NCBI GenBank assembly: GCA_004335835.1
Contig: RWJK01001976.1
Location: 1 to 64,000 of the forward strand
Source: Scenedesmus sp. ARA3
Lineage: Eukaryota > Chlorophyta > Chlorophyceae > Sphaeropleales > Scenedesmaceae
Length of the DNA stretch: 64,000 bases
Direction of reading: 5' to 3'
The first letter of the stretch is position 1. The number at the start of each line of letters is the position of its first letter. This document shows positions 1-12,992 of the stretch, piece after piece. A model generated the notes under the pieces. That model saw nothing but the letters and a program-made list of their open reading frames with translations, did no database searches and was not told the DNA's origin. The position numbers and the translations under genes are program-made.

Positions 1-155
1 AGGATATCATGTTGAGAGGCACAGCACGCAGCTGAGCAAGCTTGCAGAACATGCGCTGCGCATACGAAGACAATGCAAACCTTCACGCAGCTACATAATG
101 CATCCAAAACGCACATCCGTGCAGCCCCAGCCATCCATCCAACAGTGCTTCTCAC

Positions 156-3100
156 CTCGGTCGCCGCCACGGCCACCGAACCCGCCCCTGCCGCCGCCAC
201 CAAAGCCGCCACCCCTGCCTCCAAAGCCTCCGGCGCTGCCTGGCGTCCTGGGCTGCACATTCACATCAACCTTCAGGTAGCCACCGGCCGCCTCGCTGCC
301 GTTGTACTCTGCTGCCTTCTCCTTGGCCTCTGCGCTGCCAAACTCGATGTAGGCAATGCCCTTGAGCTCGCCAGACTCGCGGTCAGAGGGCAGGCGGATG
401 TTGACCACCTCCCCGCACTCGCCAAAGAGCTCCTGCAGGGCGGAGCGCGCGGCGTCCTCGCCCTCTGCAGGTGCAGAAGCGTACAATCGAGGCGGCAGCA
501 GGTACAGGCGAGGTCAGCAGTGCAGTAGGAATGATGGGATGCAGGCGGAATCGCTGGCGTTGGCCAGTGGCCAACAGCTGTATGCTGCCATGCTGTTGCA
601 CTATGCCAGGCACGAAGATAGGCATCGCTCGCCTGCAGGAGCTAACGGACCCTGAGGCACACTGAAGCTTACATGTTGCTTCCAGCACACAAGCACCAGC
701 AGCCAGCCACGCACCTGAGGTGTCAAAGCCCTTCACAAAGATGGTGGTGCCGTCGCTGGCGCCTGCGTTGCGGCCGCCTGGTGTGGCGCCGCCGCTCCTG
801 CCTGTGCTGCTGTCCAGCTTCAGGGTGCGGCCCTCCATGTCAATCTGGCCATTGAGGGCCACAGCCTTGGCTGCTGCGTCAGCATCACCAAACTCCACGT
901 GTGCAAAGCCGCGCGCGCGGCCGGTCTCTGCGTCGGTGGCTGCGGAGGAAAAGGATGGGGAGGATGGCGGGACAAGCAGGAGGAAGGGAAGCAGCGGGTC
1001 AGGTGCTGGATGGGGCGAGCCTAAAAGGGTGGCAGCTGAACAGCAGGCATTTCTGCGAAACTGCACGACAGGTGGCTGAACCCTGCAGCGTAGCAGCTCT
1101 GTCTGCAGGACACACATATGTGCACAGGCAGCACAACCAGCAAGACATCTTCCCACCACCACCTGCCTGCATGGCATCAACTTCACGGCAAAACACCATA
1201 CACCCAGACCTCCACTCATCCCGTCTGCAGGACATAGCACATCGCATCACTCACCAATGCGCACGCTGGTGACCTCTCCGCAGTCTGCAAACAGGGCTGC
1301 GATTGAGTCCTGGTCTGCTGACCAGGGCAGGTTGCCCACAAAGATGGTGGAGGAGGCGCCAGCAGCAGCAGCGGGGGTGGCTGCGGTGCCGTTGACGTCC
1401 ACGCGCTGCTTCTTGGCGGCAGGCTGTTGAGGCAGGAAGGTGGCAGAGGTGGCAGCAGAGCAGGCAATGCGCAGGCACGCGTCAGACACACTGTTTGCGA
1501 GCTACGGTACACACTTTACAAGCAGGCGTGTGTGAGCCAGCCCTCAGGGCACTAAACCCCTCAAAGCTCAAGGCTGTACTGCAAATGCCTGGCCTGTTCT
1601 CAAGGAGCTCCAAAATAGACATCAGACAGAAGAAGCCAATGCATGTTCCTGCAAGCAGCTGCATGCACTACCGAAGGCAGCATGCACTAGTGATGCCGGC
1701 GCCTCAACCGCTGCCCTCACCGTCTTCTCCTCCTCTGCCTTGCGCTTGGTTGCGGGGGCATCCGCCATCTCCTCATCCTCATCGTCAGACTCCTCTTCGC
1801 TGCTCTCCTCCTCCTCGCTGCTGCTGTCAGCCTTGGCAGCGGCCTTGGCAGCTGGCTTGGCCTCCTCCTCCTCAGAAGACTCCTCCTCACTGCTCTCCTC
1901 CTCGCTGCTGACATCATCAGAGTCGGCCTGGCAGCAGGGAGCAGGCCAGGCACAGCAGGGTGGCAGGCAAGGTAAGTAAAATGTGCAGGTGTGAAGAAAA
2001 TAGCGGAAGTGCAGGCTGAACATGCAGCCAGCAGCACTACACGATGGATTGCAGGAAGCAGGCAACGGCTTGCCAATACACAGTGTTGCATTGGCGGTCT
2101 CCTGCGCAGCCGCCTGTGGCACACCGTAACACATGCTAGCCAGAAACCACGCCCGCAAGTGGATGCATGCAGCGGCAGCCGTCACTCCGTTCAGCCGCAG
2201 CAGCAACGCAGTCTCCTGCACACCTCCTGCACACTTTCCTCACCTTCTTGGCTGGTGCTGCCTTCTTGGCTGGTGCAGCCTTGGCAGCTGGCTTGGCCTC
2301 CTCCTCCTCCTCAGAAGACTCCTCCTCACTGCTCTCCTCCTCATCACTGCTGTCGGAGTCGGCCTTCTTGGCAGCGGCAGCAGCAGCAGCAGGCTTGGCT
2401 GCTGGCTTCTTCTCCTCCTCCTCGCTGGACTCTTCCTCTGAAGAGTCGTCGCTCTACAGCAGCAGCAGCAGCAGCAGCATGTCAGAGACAGCAAGCAGGC
2501 GACTGGCCGCTGCAGCACCCAAATGGTGAGGGTGCACACATGTTCGCAGTGACGCGTCTGTGCTAGCAGCAGGTCATTAATAAATGTAACAGCTGAACTA
2601 CAGGCCGACTCTGCCGCTGTTGTGGGTGTTGATGGTGCCTGGCTGCAGTGACGGCTGATCCTTTTCATGCTGATCAGCGAAAGCCCTAGCTGACATAAGC
2701 GCGTGCATTGTGTGCCCTAGAGTAGCCAGGTGCCTCATGCAGCAGCTAACACAGCGTGCAAACACAAACTGCAGTCTTCTTGTTTTGCTCCTGGCTGCAT
2801 GTGCGTCAGGCAACTTCCTTTGCATCAGCTGCAGGGCAGGCACTCACCTCGCTGGAGTCGTCGCTGCTCTCCGCCTTTGCTGCGGCCTTCACGTTCTTCT
2901 GCTGCAATAGCAAAAGGAAACGATTTAGTGAGTGACCAGCTTGGTACGGAGCAGACCTCGTTTACTTTCTGGCTGTCGAGAGGCACTGACGGCGAAGTCT
3001 GCCAATCGCCCACCTGATCCTTGGGGGCCTCATCTTCAGAGTCCTCCTCCTCAGAAGAGTCGTCACTGTCGCTGGAGGCTGCCTTGACGACCTGTGTAAG

Positions 3101-3274
3101 GGGAGCCGGGCAGCTCAGCGACATGTTCGCTGCTTACTCGTCGACATAGACGCCCACGACTTCGAAGCAAGCGGTCGTTACCTTCTTCTTGGTCTCAGCC
3201 TTCACTGCCTTCTCCACCGCCTTCTTCTCCTTCTTCGACGCAGGCGCCACAGCTGCTGCTTTTGCCTTGGCCAT
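156..3274 (-). CDS. Nucleolin-like nucleolar RNA-binding protein (3' end incomplete)
   Basis: Nucleolins bind pre-rRNA and help rDNA transcription and ribosome assembly in the nucleolus. Eight exons can be read on the minus strand: 3274-3182, 3091-3014, 2901-2848, 2453-2244, 1927-1721, 1423-1255, 939-715 and 464-156. All phases agree and give about 448 residues. The order is a Lys/Ala-rich start (MAKAKAAAV), long alternating acidic Ser/Glu blocks and Ala/Lys spacers across exons 2-5, RRM1 (TIFVGNLPW; RNP1 RGFAHVEF), RRM2 (TIFVKGFD; RNP1 KGIAYIEF), then a Gly/Arg/Phe (RGG) tail. This is the classic nucleolin/NSR1 layout. At 156 the tail runs into a good donor (GAG|GTGAGA). Reading through instead gives an un-nucleolin-like tail ending at 91, so a short final exon probably lies beyond the left edge. 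The acidic blocks of exons 4 and 5 resemble each other, suggesting internal duplication. Confidence 0.88.
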
Positions 3275-3848
3275 TTTTGAGGCTGGTCGTGCTTGCACAA
3301 GCAGGTGCAAAGCACTAAAGTGGCGATAAAGGTAGTAGAGCAAAGGGAGAGCACCATGCAAGTCGCCCATCAAGTTGCCGCACAGTTGTTACTGTCATTG
3401 TCACAGGTGTAGCAGGGTTCTGCCCAGCCAGCTTGCTGTCTGCTTGTGCTGCCAGCGTTCCCAGACAACTTTCCATTTGTGCTGCTTGCAGCAAAACCAG
3501 AGTCGCCCGTGTTGGTAATTCGTGTCGTCGAACGTCACTCTGCACCATGTCAGCGCTGCAGCTATCCCAAAACAATGGAATGATCGCTAGGTACGTTGTC
3601 TTATCGGCGGATGTGGCGTTGCTGGGAGATGCTAGGTGTCTCACTCGCAAGAGGCGCTTCCTGCAGGAGTTCTAGCCGAAGGATCGTGACCCCCAGGGTG
3701 GTCAAGGCTGGTGGACGGGTGAGAATTACTATATAAACTCGAACTGTAGCTTGCTAGTGCTGACGGTCCCGCGCAGGAATCGCACGGTCTGACCACCACT
3801 TGAAGCCCACCCACCAACTTCTGTTCTGCATCATGTTGGTTGCAGGTG
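3275..3848. promoter_or_regulatory. Divergent promoter between nucleolin-like and fibrillin genes
   Basis: This 574-bp gap separates two divergent start codons. A TATA-like TATATAAA at 3730-3737 lies about 110 bp before the fibrillin ATG. An upstream ATG at 3547, followed by a perfect-looking donor at 3591 (AG|GTACGT), could be an alternative first exon. However, joining it to the next exon in phase gives an immediate stop, so it was not used. Confidence 0.45.
3730..3737 (+). promoter_or_regulatory. TATA-like element of the fibrillin gene
   Basis: TATATAAA lies in the gap between the nucleolin and fibrillin genes, 112 bp before the ATG chosen at 3849. The spacing suits a short leader without an upstream intron. 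Confidence 0.4.
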
Positions 3849-6121
3849 ATGCCCATGCGCCGTCTGCGTGCAGCTGCAGAGGAGGCTTCCATTGCCCAGG
3901 TAAGCTCTGCACAGCCAACGCAGCTGCTGCACATTGTGGCAGTACAAGTTTCTGCGCATGTGAATGGGTGGCTGCAAGCCTGTGCAAGCCTGTCTGCTGG
4001 TCAACTTCTTTGTTGTGCTGGACTTGTTGCCAGTTAAGGAGCACTTTCAGGACCATGCTGCACTGTGATTGCAGGATTTCAGCAGCGCCCCAGTCATGGA
4101 CTTTGCCATGGCAATGGCTGAGCCAGAGTCAGACGAAATGAGCGCAGCAGACATCAAGGTGCGCAGGCGTTTGTTGTTGCACTGGCGGCGCACATGGAAC
4201 TGGACAGCTGCGCGCATGGCACTTCTTCTAAGCGATAGCTACAGCTTATATTTAACATGCTGGGAGCAGCAGCAATGGCAGCGAGGGCTTGCGTGCCATC
4301 GCTGCTTGCCGCCCACAACGCATTCTGTCAGGCACAGCAGCTGCATGCAAGCTCCATGCTGGAGCCCTGCCACTTGCATGTGTGCCTGCCTGATGTGATA
4401 ATGCCACACGTTTACACTTGCAGGCAGCGCTGCTGGACTCGTTTTATGGCACCGAGCGCGGCCTGTCAGCGCGCAGCGAGGTCCGTGCAGAGATCAACGA
4501 GCTCATCACGCAGCTGGAGGCAAAGAACCCCACACCCTCACCAACAGAGGTGCGTAGCAGCAGCAACAGCAGCAGCAGCAGAGGAGGAGGAAGCGGCAGC
4601 AGCAGCAGCAGCAGCAGCTGGAAGCAGACGCGGGCTTTGTGTCAGCTGCCACAAGTTTGCATCTGCTGCAGAGTACTGGGCGCCAGTGGTTTCCTTGCAC
4701 AGGGGGTGGCACAGCTGTTGCAAATTGCAGGTGCAGCACCTCTAGCTTGAAGCTGTGTTGTATATGGTTCACTGTCGCTGCAGGAGCCCGTGGCTGGACT
4801 GCACGCGTTTTGCTGACCAAGTTATCCAGCTGGTGTACAAGGTTCATGCCCTTGTAGAGCATGCCTGCCAGCTCTTACAGTGTCATGTCCGGTCATTTGC
4901 CAAACTGTATGTTCCGTTGTATCATCCCACTCCTGGCCTCATCTTCCCATGGCCCACCCGTCCCCGTGTTGTGCTTGCATACGGCTGCGCCCTCCTGCCT
5001 CACGGCTGCCCCACGCACACGTGCCGCAGGTGATGGCGCTGCTGGACTGCGACTGGCCCGTGTTCCCCTGGCAGCTGCTTCCACGCTCGCTTTCAAACAG
5101 TGTCCTCTCATGTTGCTTTGTTTGCCTCGCTGCCTCACTTCATGCACACCTGCTGCAGATGATGGCGCTGCTGGACGGCGACTGGAAGCTGGTCTACACC
5201 AGCAACAGCGAGCTGCTGGCCATCCTGGCGCTCAGCAAGCTGCCCTTTGTTACCATCGGCGACATCACGCAGCGCGTGGACACAATCACCGCAACAGTCG
5301 AGAACCGCGCGGCCCTGAGCGTGCCGTTGTCCCGCACTAGCCTCAGCGCGACGGCCTCATTCGAGGTGCGCAGCCCGAAGCGGCTGCAGATCGCGTTTGA
5401 GCGGGGCAGCATCGCCACGCCGGAGCTCTTGTCAGATTTGGAGGTGCCTGAGAGCGTGGATGTGCTGGGGCAGACAGTCGACCTGAGCCAGCTGCGCGGC
5501 GTGCTGCAGCCCTTCAGCCAGGGGCTCAGCAGCATCCTGAAGCAGGTGCGGAGCCAGGGGTTTGTGTGCACGCACAAGGGGACAAGAGCGGAGTGCACTC
5601 TTTGCATCGGTCAACAGGCACCTGCTGTGCACGCTTTGCTCAACAAAGCAGCACTGCTGCGCACACCAGGCATCTGCCGGACCTCAGCTGGCAAGCATCG
5701 TTCACGGCATGCGTTTTGCTGGCTGAGGCTGCGCCAGAGTGCGGCACAGTTTGTCGCCAAGCTCATGCACGTGTAGGGCAACAGCAAGCACTTGGGGCCA
5801 GTGCGCCTCTTGCATTGCTGCATGGTGGCGGCCCAGCCAGCCGCCAACTGGTGGCCATGCTGCAGATTGCTGTCCTGTGCTGAACGCTGTGCTCTCTGTG
5901 CATTACAGGTTGGTGGCATTGTCAGCCAGGCGCCAGACCTTTCCTTCCCCATCACCAACGACAGCGCTTCTACATGGCTGCTGACAACATACCTGGATGA
6001 GGACACCCGCATCACCCGCGGCGACGGCGGCAGTGTGTTCATCTTGACAAAGGACACCAGCAGCAGCATCAGCCATATGTCGCCTGAGCAGGAGGCTGTA
6101 GCAGAGGCCATGATGCTGTGA
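3849..6121 (+). CDS. Fibrillin / plastid lipid-associated protein (PAP family)
   Basis: Fibrillins bind lipids on plastoglobules and thylakoids. Exons read as 3849-3899, 4075-4158, 4424-4549, 5159-5545 and 5909-6121, all in phase, for 286 residues. Diagnostic stretches are [54 protein letters not shown] and [20 protein letters not shown], which match the plant fibrillin core nearly end to end. The N-terminus is the weak point. ATG 3849 gives an Arg/Ala-rich, acceptor-adjacent start ([17 protein letters not shown]) that is short for a plastid transit peptide, so an upstream first exon remains possible. The intron before the large exon contains a partial second copy of that exon's 5' edge at 5030-5065. 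The 3' exon ends at TGA 6119-6121. Confidence 0.88.
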
Positions 6122-7480
6122 GCTTAGCATAGGCAGCTGTTGAAGTGCCCTGCTGTGCTGTATCAGCTGGGTTTGGGTGTTATGCCTAGCCATGACGGCA
6201 GCAGCGGCAGTGGCAGCGAATGCAGGAGTGCATGAGAGTGAGTGTCGTTGGGGGTTGCTGCAGCTGCAGGTTGAAAAAACTGATGCGGTGGCAGCCGGCT
6301 TCCAGTGGAGTGGCTGGCATGTGGCATGCTGGCATGTATGGGCAAGGGTGCAGTGACCAAAGAGCAGGCTAGGATGTTACGTCCAACTTGGCCAATTCCC
6401 AATTATGCTTGCATGGCAGTACGCATAGCAGTGCCATGCAAACGCTACGTTATGTTGTGGGTTGTCGAGTGGGTGGGAGTGCAGTCGATTTATCAATCAG
6501 AGAGTGTGGCACCTGCCGCGGCCAGCACCCGTAAGAAGGTTTGAACGCTGAAGCAAGTGCTCAGCAACAACAGCTGGCGTGTGAGGTGTTTGCAGTGCAG
6601 GTCAGCATCACGTTTGGTCCTTCCTGTGCTGCAGCTGGTGACTGTGCAGCAGCTGTGTCCCACAAGGACATGCTACAGCTAGTACCAGCTCAGCAAGCTA
6701 GCTTGCCGCAGCGGCGTCTTGGTTGTGAGGGATGAGTGCATGTGTCAGTTCAGCAGCTGTGGTGTTGCGGCCGGAATGGTCCTGGTCAGTGGTGTTATTA
6801 GTTGATTACTGGGCAGCCACCCAGTGTCTGTTTCATGGCTCGCTGTTTGTTATTGGAAGCGGCAGTGTTGTGTGAGCAGCGTAGGTGCCCATCTTGGAGC
6901 TGGGCATGATTCTTGGTGTTGCCGCACCACGGAACAGCTTGCATTTGGGTTGCCCTTTCGGCGATGTTTGGGGGTGTCCGCACTAGACATGGGTTGGGGC
7001 GTGTGATGTGCCCCTACGCCTCAGGCGTGGCTGCAGGTCTGCTTGTTGCGGACCACCAGCGTGTGTGTTTGTGTGTCAGCGCGCAAGGCGGCTCATGCGC
7101 CACTGTACAACCACTGTACGCATGTGGCATCACTGCTCGCCGCAGTGCGTGTGCATGCGTGCCATTGGGTCACTCTGGCCAGAGTACATGGTCCTGCAGG
7201 GTTGTGCATGGGCGGTAAAGTGTTTGGCTGCATGGCCGCCAAGCATTGGCTCTGTCGGCACTGTGCATTGAATGCAACAACAGCTTGCTGTCTGCTGTAC
7301 CGCCATAGCTTCAGAAGACAAGGTACCAAGTAACAACTTTTTTTTTGTTACCAGGGGGGACGAAATCCTACTGGCTAGTCACACGCAGCAGCCAGGCAAG
7401 TAACAACTTACTTCACCAACCGTTATAACCCTCTGATACCAAGCTGCCCGCGAGCCCCAGTGCCCTTGCCAACTTGTAAT

Positions 7481-7541
7481 CTTCACCGTGATCACGTCTG
7501 CACTTGCCAGGCTGGCAACCGCTGTCACAGTCACGGTGAAG
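7481..7541. repeat. Nested inverted repeat
   Basis: The arms CTTCACCGTGA (7481-7491) and TCACGGTGAAG (7531-7541) are perfect reverse complements. Inside them TTGCCAG and CTGGCAA form a second perfect stem around a single base. The whole 61 bp could fold on itself. Confidence 0.6.
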
Positions 7542-7624
7542 CGATCGTCAGCCGTGAACTTGGTAAGCTCAAGCAATAATCGCGTGATGCCATGTCATAC
7601 CTACGTAGAGAGATCCACCACACC

Positions 7625-7700
7625 GCTTTATGACCTGCCGACAGCTACAACAACCGGAAGGAGCTTTATGACCTGCCGACAGCTACAACAACCGGAAGGA
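7625..7700. repeat. Perfect 38-bp tandem duplication
   Basis: Two adjacent identical 38-bp copies, 7625-7662 and 7663-7700, beginning GCTTTATGACCTGCCGACAG. Identity of the copies implies a recent event. Confidence 0.85.
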
Positions 7701-8574
7701 AGCATGAACCCTTGGCAACCCCGCGCTGACTGGGCGTCTGACACGCAGAGGCCTTCCAAGATGTGATGGACAAAACAAAGATGTGATGGACAACGGACCA
7801 TATCCCTGTCTTATATGCAACACTCAATGGGGATAACTCGTGGCCCAGCAATTATGGGAGCGTGAATGATGCAGCAGAGTTGCAGGGTCACAAATCCAAC
7901 TGCTTTATACACTCAGCGACTACTAGTCAGCCCTAGTAGGGCTGTCACTGTCAGTGCTGCTGAGCACTTCTGGCAACAAGCCAGCAGCTACTGCCGCATG
8001 GTACGCCTGCAGCTGATGAATTTGCATGCAGTGTCCTAGGTTGGCAACTGCACAAGCTGCACCAGGTGCTTGAACATGAGGCGTGACAAGATTAGGAATC
8101 CAAACGGGCACCTGATATCGACCAATCCTTCCCTGCATGTCACTGGCGCTGCCAGCACAACGTGCCACATGCCAGCTTGCAACTGCTGCACAATGCGCAT
8201 CGACGTGATCAAGCATCAATAATACACAACACACTGCACGCTATTAGGTTTCAACCACCCCAGCTCAACAGTGTATGCTGAGTCAGCTCGTGCGCGCTTC
8301 CAGCCTTTAACTGTGAACGTCGCTGCCAGCTTGTACATGTGGCAGACGGCGCCCCACAGAATCAGGACCTTCACCGATCGGCCCAAAACATTACATTTTG
8401 CCGGCCAGCACAGAGCGCTGCCGGCTCGTCCTTCAAGGCTGTAGGATTACCGGCGGTGCTCCTTCACTGGAAATCACTCCACTTGCTGAAGTGTGAAACG
8501 AAATGCCAGGTTGGGTGAGCAGCAGCTTCAGCTGTAGCTCAACTGCAGCGCTCAGCAGACTGAGCCTGGAGTGC

Positions 8575-9060
8575 TCACTTGCCCATGCCCCGCAGGGCAT
8601 CGTCACCGATCTTGAACCTCTCCTCGCTCCTGGGGGTGGGGCCTATGACTGAAATTGGCCTGTAGGTCATGGCAGCACTGGGGGCTTTCTGTGTGGGCTT
8701 GCTTGCAGGGCGTGCAGTGGTGCCAGCCTGCTGGGCACCTGCTGCAGGCTTCATGGTGTTTCCGGCCTTGGTTGTGGTTGTAGCAAGTGCTGCACCTGAC
8801 TTGGTTGCAACTGGCTGTCCTGCTGCTGCTGTGGCCGTGTTAGCAGCATCAGTTGCTTTGGTGGTGGTGCACTTGGACTTGACAGTCTGCTGTGGCGTCA
8901 CTGCAGAGCTGCCCTGTAGCAGCTTCCGCGCACTACCTGCATGCCAGGGAACAGCCGAGAGGCCAGCAGGTAACGTCATTACTTTCCATTTTGGCCAGCT
9001 TATGCATGGGGCTAGAAGGGCTGCATGGGCCTGCAGTGCACGCTGCCATGTGCTGTGCAA
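8575..9060 (-). CDS. Doubtful Ala/Thr-rich hypothetical protein
   Basis: I do not recognise this protein. One open frame of up to 161 residues ends at 8575. Most of it is low-complexity Ala/Thr/Lys, followed by a more ordinary charged tail (RPISVIGPTPRSEERF ... GDDALRGMGK). A good acceptor-like GCATGCAG precedes the Ser-Ala-Arg-Lys region near 8940, so the real gene could have upstream exons on the minus strand before 9061, none of which I could identify. The tail looks more protein-like than a chance frame, but there is no family evidence. Confidence 0.3.
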   Translation of the reverse strand: MHSTWQRALQAHAALLAPCISWPKWKVMTLPAGLSAVPWHAGSARKLLQGSSAVTPQQTVKSKCTTTKATDAANTATAAAGQPVATKSGAALATTTTKAGNTMKPAAGAQQAGTTARPASKPTQKAPSAAMTYRPISVIGPTPRSEERFKIGDDALRGMGK

Positions 9061-10681
9061 AGCAGCAAGTGCAGCTGTTCAAGAAGCTGTCCAGACCGCG
9101 TCAGCTGCCTGATGCACATGCTGCCACCGTTCTCGAAGCAGCATTGTTGTGCTGTAGCAAATGCGTGCAGTAGGCGACTGCTCGCTTGCGTTAGGACCCT
9201 GCAAACTCGCGACAGAGGCGGAGTGTGCTGCTGTACGACGGTGCAATGGACTACGGTGCTATCCAAGGCCACTCACCCGATCCAAGAGCTGTATCAAATT
9301 TGTGAGCTTCGGTTACGGTGCACAGCACAACAAAAACGGCTACAACTCGCCAGTTCATCTTTGGTCCGTTTTGGGTCGGGTGTCTCTGGCGCAGCTGCCC
9401 TCTCAAGAGTCGATCGAGCTCACTTGATAATCAACTGAGGTTCCTCTGTTCGACTGTCCGGGTCTTGCAGGGACTTCATCATTGTAATACCTGCGTGGTA
9501 CCACCGTGCACGTGATGTTTAACAAGGTGTTTTGGCACTCGGTCACCAGCAGCTGGTGTCAGCCGTAGCAGGAGAACATCGCGCTAAACGTCAGAGGCTC
9601 AGTTGTGAGACACGTTGCAGGCAGTGCATCGTCCTCAGATGGCAGGGGACGGTTCCCTGCTGTGTTATCAAATGGCTGGCGGGGCCGGCGATGCTGCACA
9701 CATCAGTCAGTACAGCAGCTGAATGGCGACGTAAAACCTACGTAGGTACATGTGTATGCATGCACCATCATTCACGTCTCAAACTGACACAAGCGGCAGC
9801 GCAAGGGTTGCAGCTGGAATCCTGCAAGCAGCATGCATGTAAATTCGCCTTGAAAAACACCAGGCCAGCGCCGCCTGTGTACTGCCTACAGCCTGCATGT
9901 CTCGCTGCCCTTGCTACATGCTGCCGTTGCTACGTGTGCCAGTGTCCTGCAAGCTTCCATGCAAAAACAAGCAGTGCTCACTGGAGCATGCTGGTGCCAT
10001 TTGCTGCAGCGCTGCATCAGGCTCACCCCTTGTCTCAACCTTGGATGTGCCATGACCTGAGCAGTGCTCACGTCAGGCATAGTGCAGTGTGATGGCATGC
10101 ACCGCCATGCATTGCCAGCCTGCTGGTGGGTACAGTGGCTGTGAGGCTGTGCTCAGGGCACGACGCTCAGCTGTTGTTGTCCTTGTTGACAAGTACAACA
10201 CTGACTTCCTCGCCTGGCGTAAGCAAGTCCTGAATCACGTTGAAGACGCTGATAACTGGCAAGAATCAGCAATCTCCTTTGACTGTACTTGACCAGAGCA
10301 CTGTATTCCGCAACAGCATTGCTGCAGTCACCCGCTGCTGGGCAGGCCATTAGGGCAAGGGTAAACTGTTTGCTGATTGGCTTGCTGATTTTGACGTTAT
10401 GATAGTGCTTGGTATAGTCAGATCAGGGGATCAGATGGTCTGGCAGCTTTGCTGTTGCAAGAGGCTCCCAAGAAAGACCTAACCAGCCTAACCCCCAGTG
10501 ACTTGGCAATCAGCGTGGTGAGGCTTGCAGTTAGAGTGGCGGGATCACAGTCTGCCCAACTTTAAATTAAGCTCAGACCTTGCTTGCGCCTGTGGTTGTT
10601 GTTGGCTTGCCACGAACGCTGGTGAACGCCCATCTCGCTCGCACTCCCAGGCCTAGCTACAGACGACGCGCAGCAAGAACC
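9061..10681. other. Non-coding interval upstream of Rab11
   Basis: No supported gene was found. A 67-codon frame at 10089-10292 contains FLAWRKQVLNHVEDADNW, faintly like a retroelement Gag segment, but it is short and isolated. The last few hundred bases should hold the Rab11 promoter and 5' UTR. Confidence 0.4.
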
Positions 10682-12414
<1,733 letters not shown>

Positions 12415-12444
12415 GGCGGCAACAGCACACCTGCAGCATGCAGC

Positions 12445-12700
12445 AGCTGGGGGCAGCATGCCGTATTGCATGCAGCAGCCTCGGTGCTGAAGTGTATTAC
12501 TTGTCCGCGGCAGCAGCTGGCGAGCAACAGCAGCAGCGCAGGGTGTGATCGTGGCATGCTGTGCGTGCTGTGGAGTCCGGCACCACAGCACACAGCAGCA
12601 GCTCACTTGCCGCTGTTGGGGCTTGCAGGATGCGCCAGCAAAGTACGACAGTGCTTTCTGGGGACACATGTGTCTTTCAAAGGGGTGTTTGCAGTAGCAG
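12445..12700. repeat. Dispersed repeat, copy 1
   Basis: This segment resembles 18170-18425 in the same order over roughly 250 bp. Shared blocks include GACAGCAGCAGCGCAGG-like, GGCACCACAGCACAC, CAGCTCAC and CTGTTGGGGCTTGCA. It begins about 30 bp after the Rab11 stop, while the second copy begins about 160 bp after the stop of another gene, so both copies sit in 3'-flanking DNA. Confidence 0.6.
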
Positions 12701-12987
12701 CTTGTGTACATTGTGTTTGGGGTCCAGATCACAGATCACAGTATGTGCGCTGATCGTGGGCATGCCTCTGCTTACGAGGGCACTGCAGCTGACAGAGCTT
12801 GCAAGCGTCGCACGTGGCGGGCTTGCCAAGCAGTGTGATGGTGAAAGATTTGAAGACCCGCGTGGTGCATGAGTTCTTGTTTGGGCCCCATGCATATGCA
12901 TGCCGCATGCATTCACAGGACCTACTGGCTGTGGGCTCGTGCAAACTGCCTAACTGCGTGTCTAGTCGCACGTTTGGCGTTCTACCG

Positions 12988-12992
12988 TGTAA
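12988..12992 (+). terminator. Candidate poly(A) signal TGTAA for Rab11
   Basis: TGTAA is the common chlorophyte poly(A) signal. This one is about 575 bp after the stop codon, within the long 3' UTR range seen in these algae. The assignment is positional only. Confidence 0.25.

Larger units (their letters stand above)
6122..8574. other. Gene-poor interval with short tandem and inverted repeats
   Basis: No convincing coding region was found. The first kilobase is probably the fibrillin 3' UTR. Between about 7330 and 7800 the base composition changes: a T-run at 7338, a foldback at 7481-7541, a perfect 38-bp tandem duplication at 7625-7700, and a 15-bp motif (AGATGTGATGGACAA) repeated near 7758 and 7779. 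The remainder is unremarkable. Confidence 0.5.

Noticed and set aside
1740..1979. Ser/Leu-rich plus-strand frame opposite the nucleolin acidic blocks
   Set aside because: Complement of GAG/GAA-AGC repeats, fully explained by the nucleolin exon.
3547..3590. Possible first exon of the fibrillin gene with an ideal donor
   Set aside because: Its two-base phase followed by the next exon gives an immediate stop; no compatible intermediate exon was found.
10089..10292. Short frame resembling a Gag fragment (FLAWRKQVLNHVEDADNW)
   Set aside because: Only 67 codons, no neighbouring retroelement domains or repeats, and similarity is by eye only.
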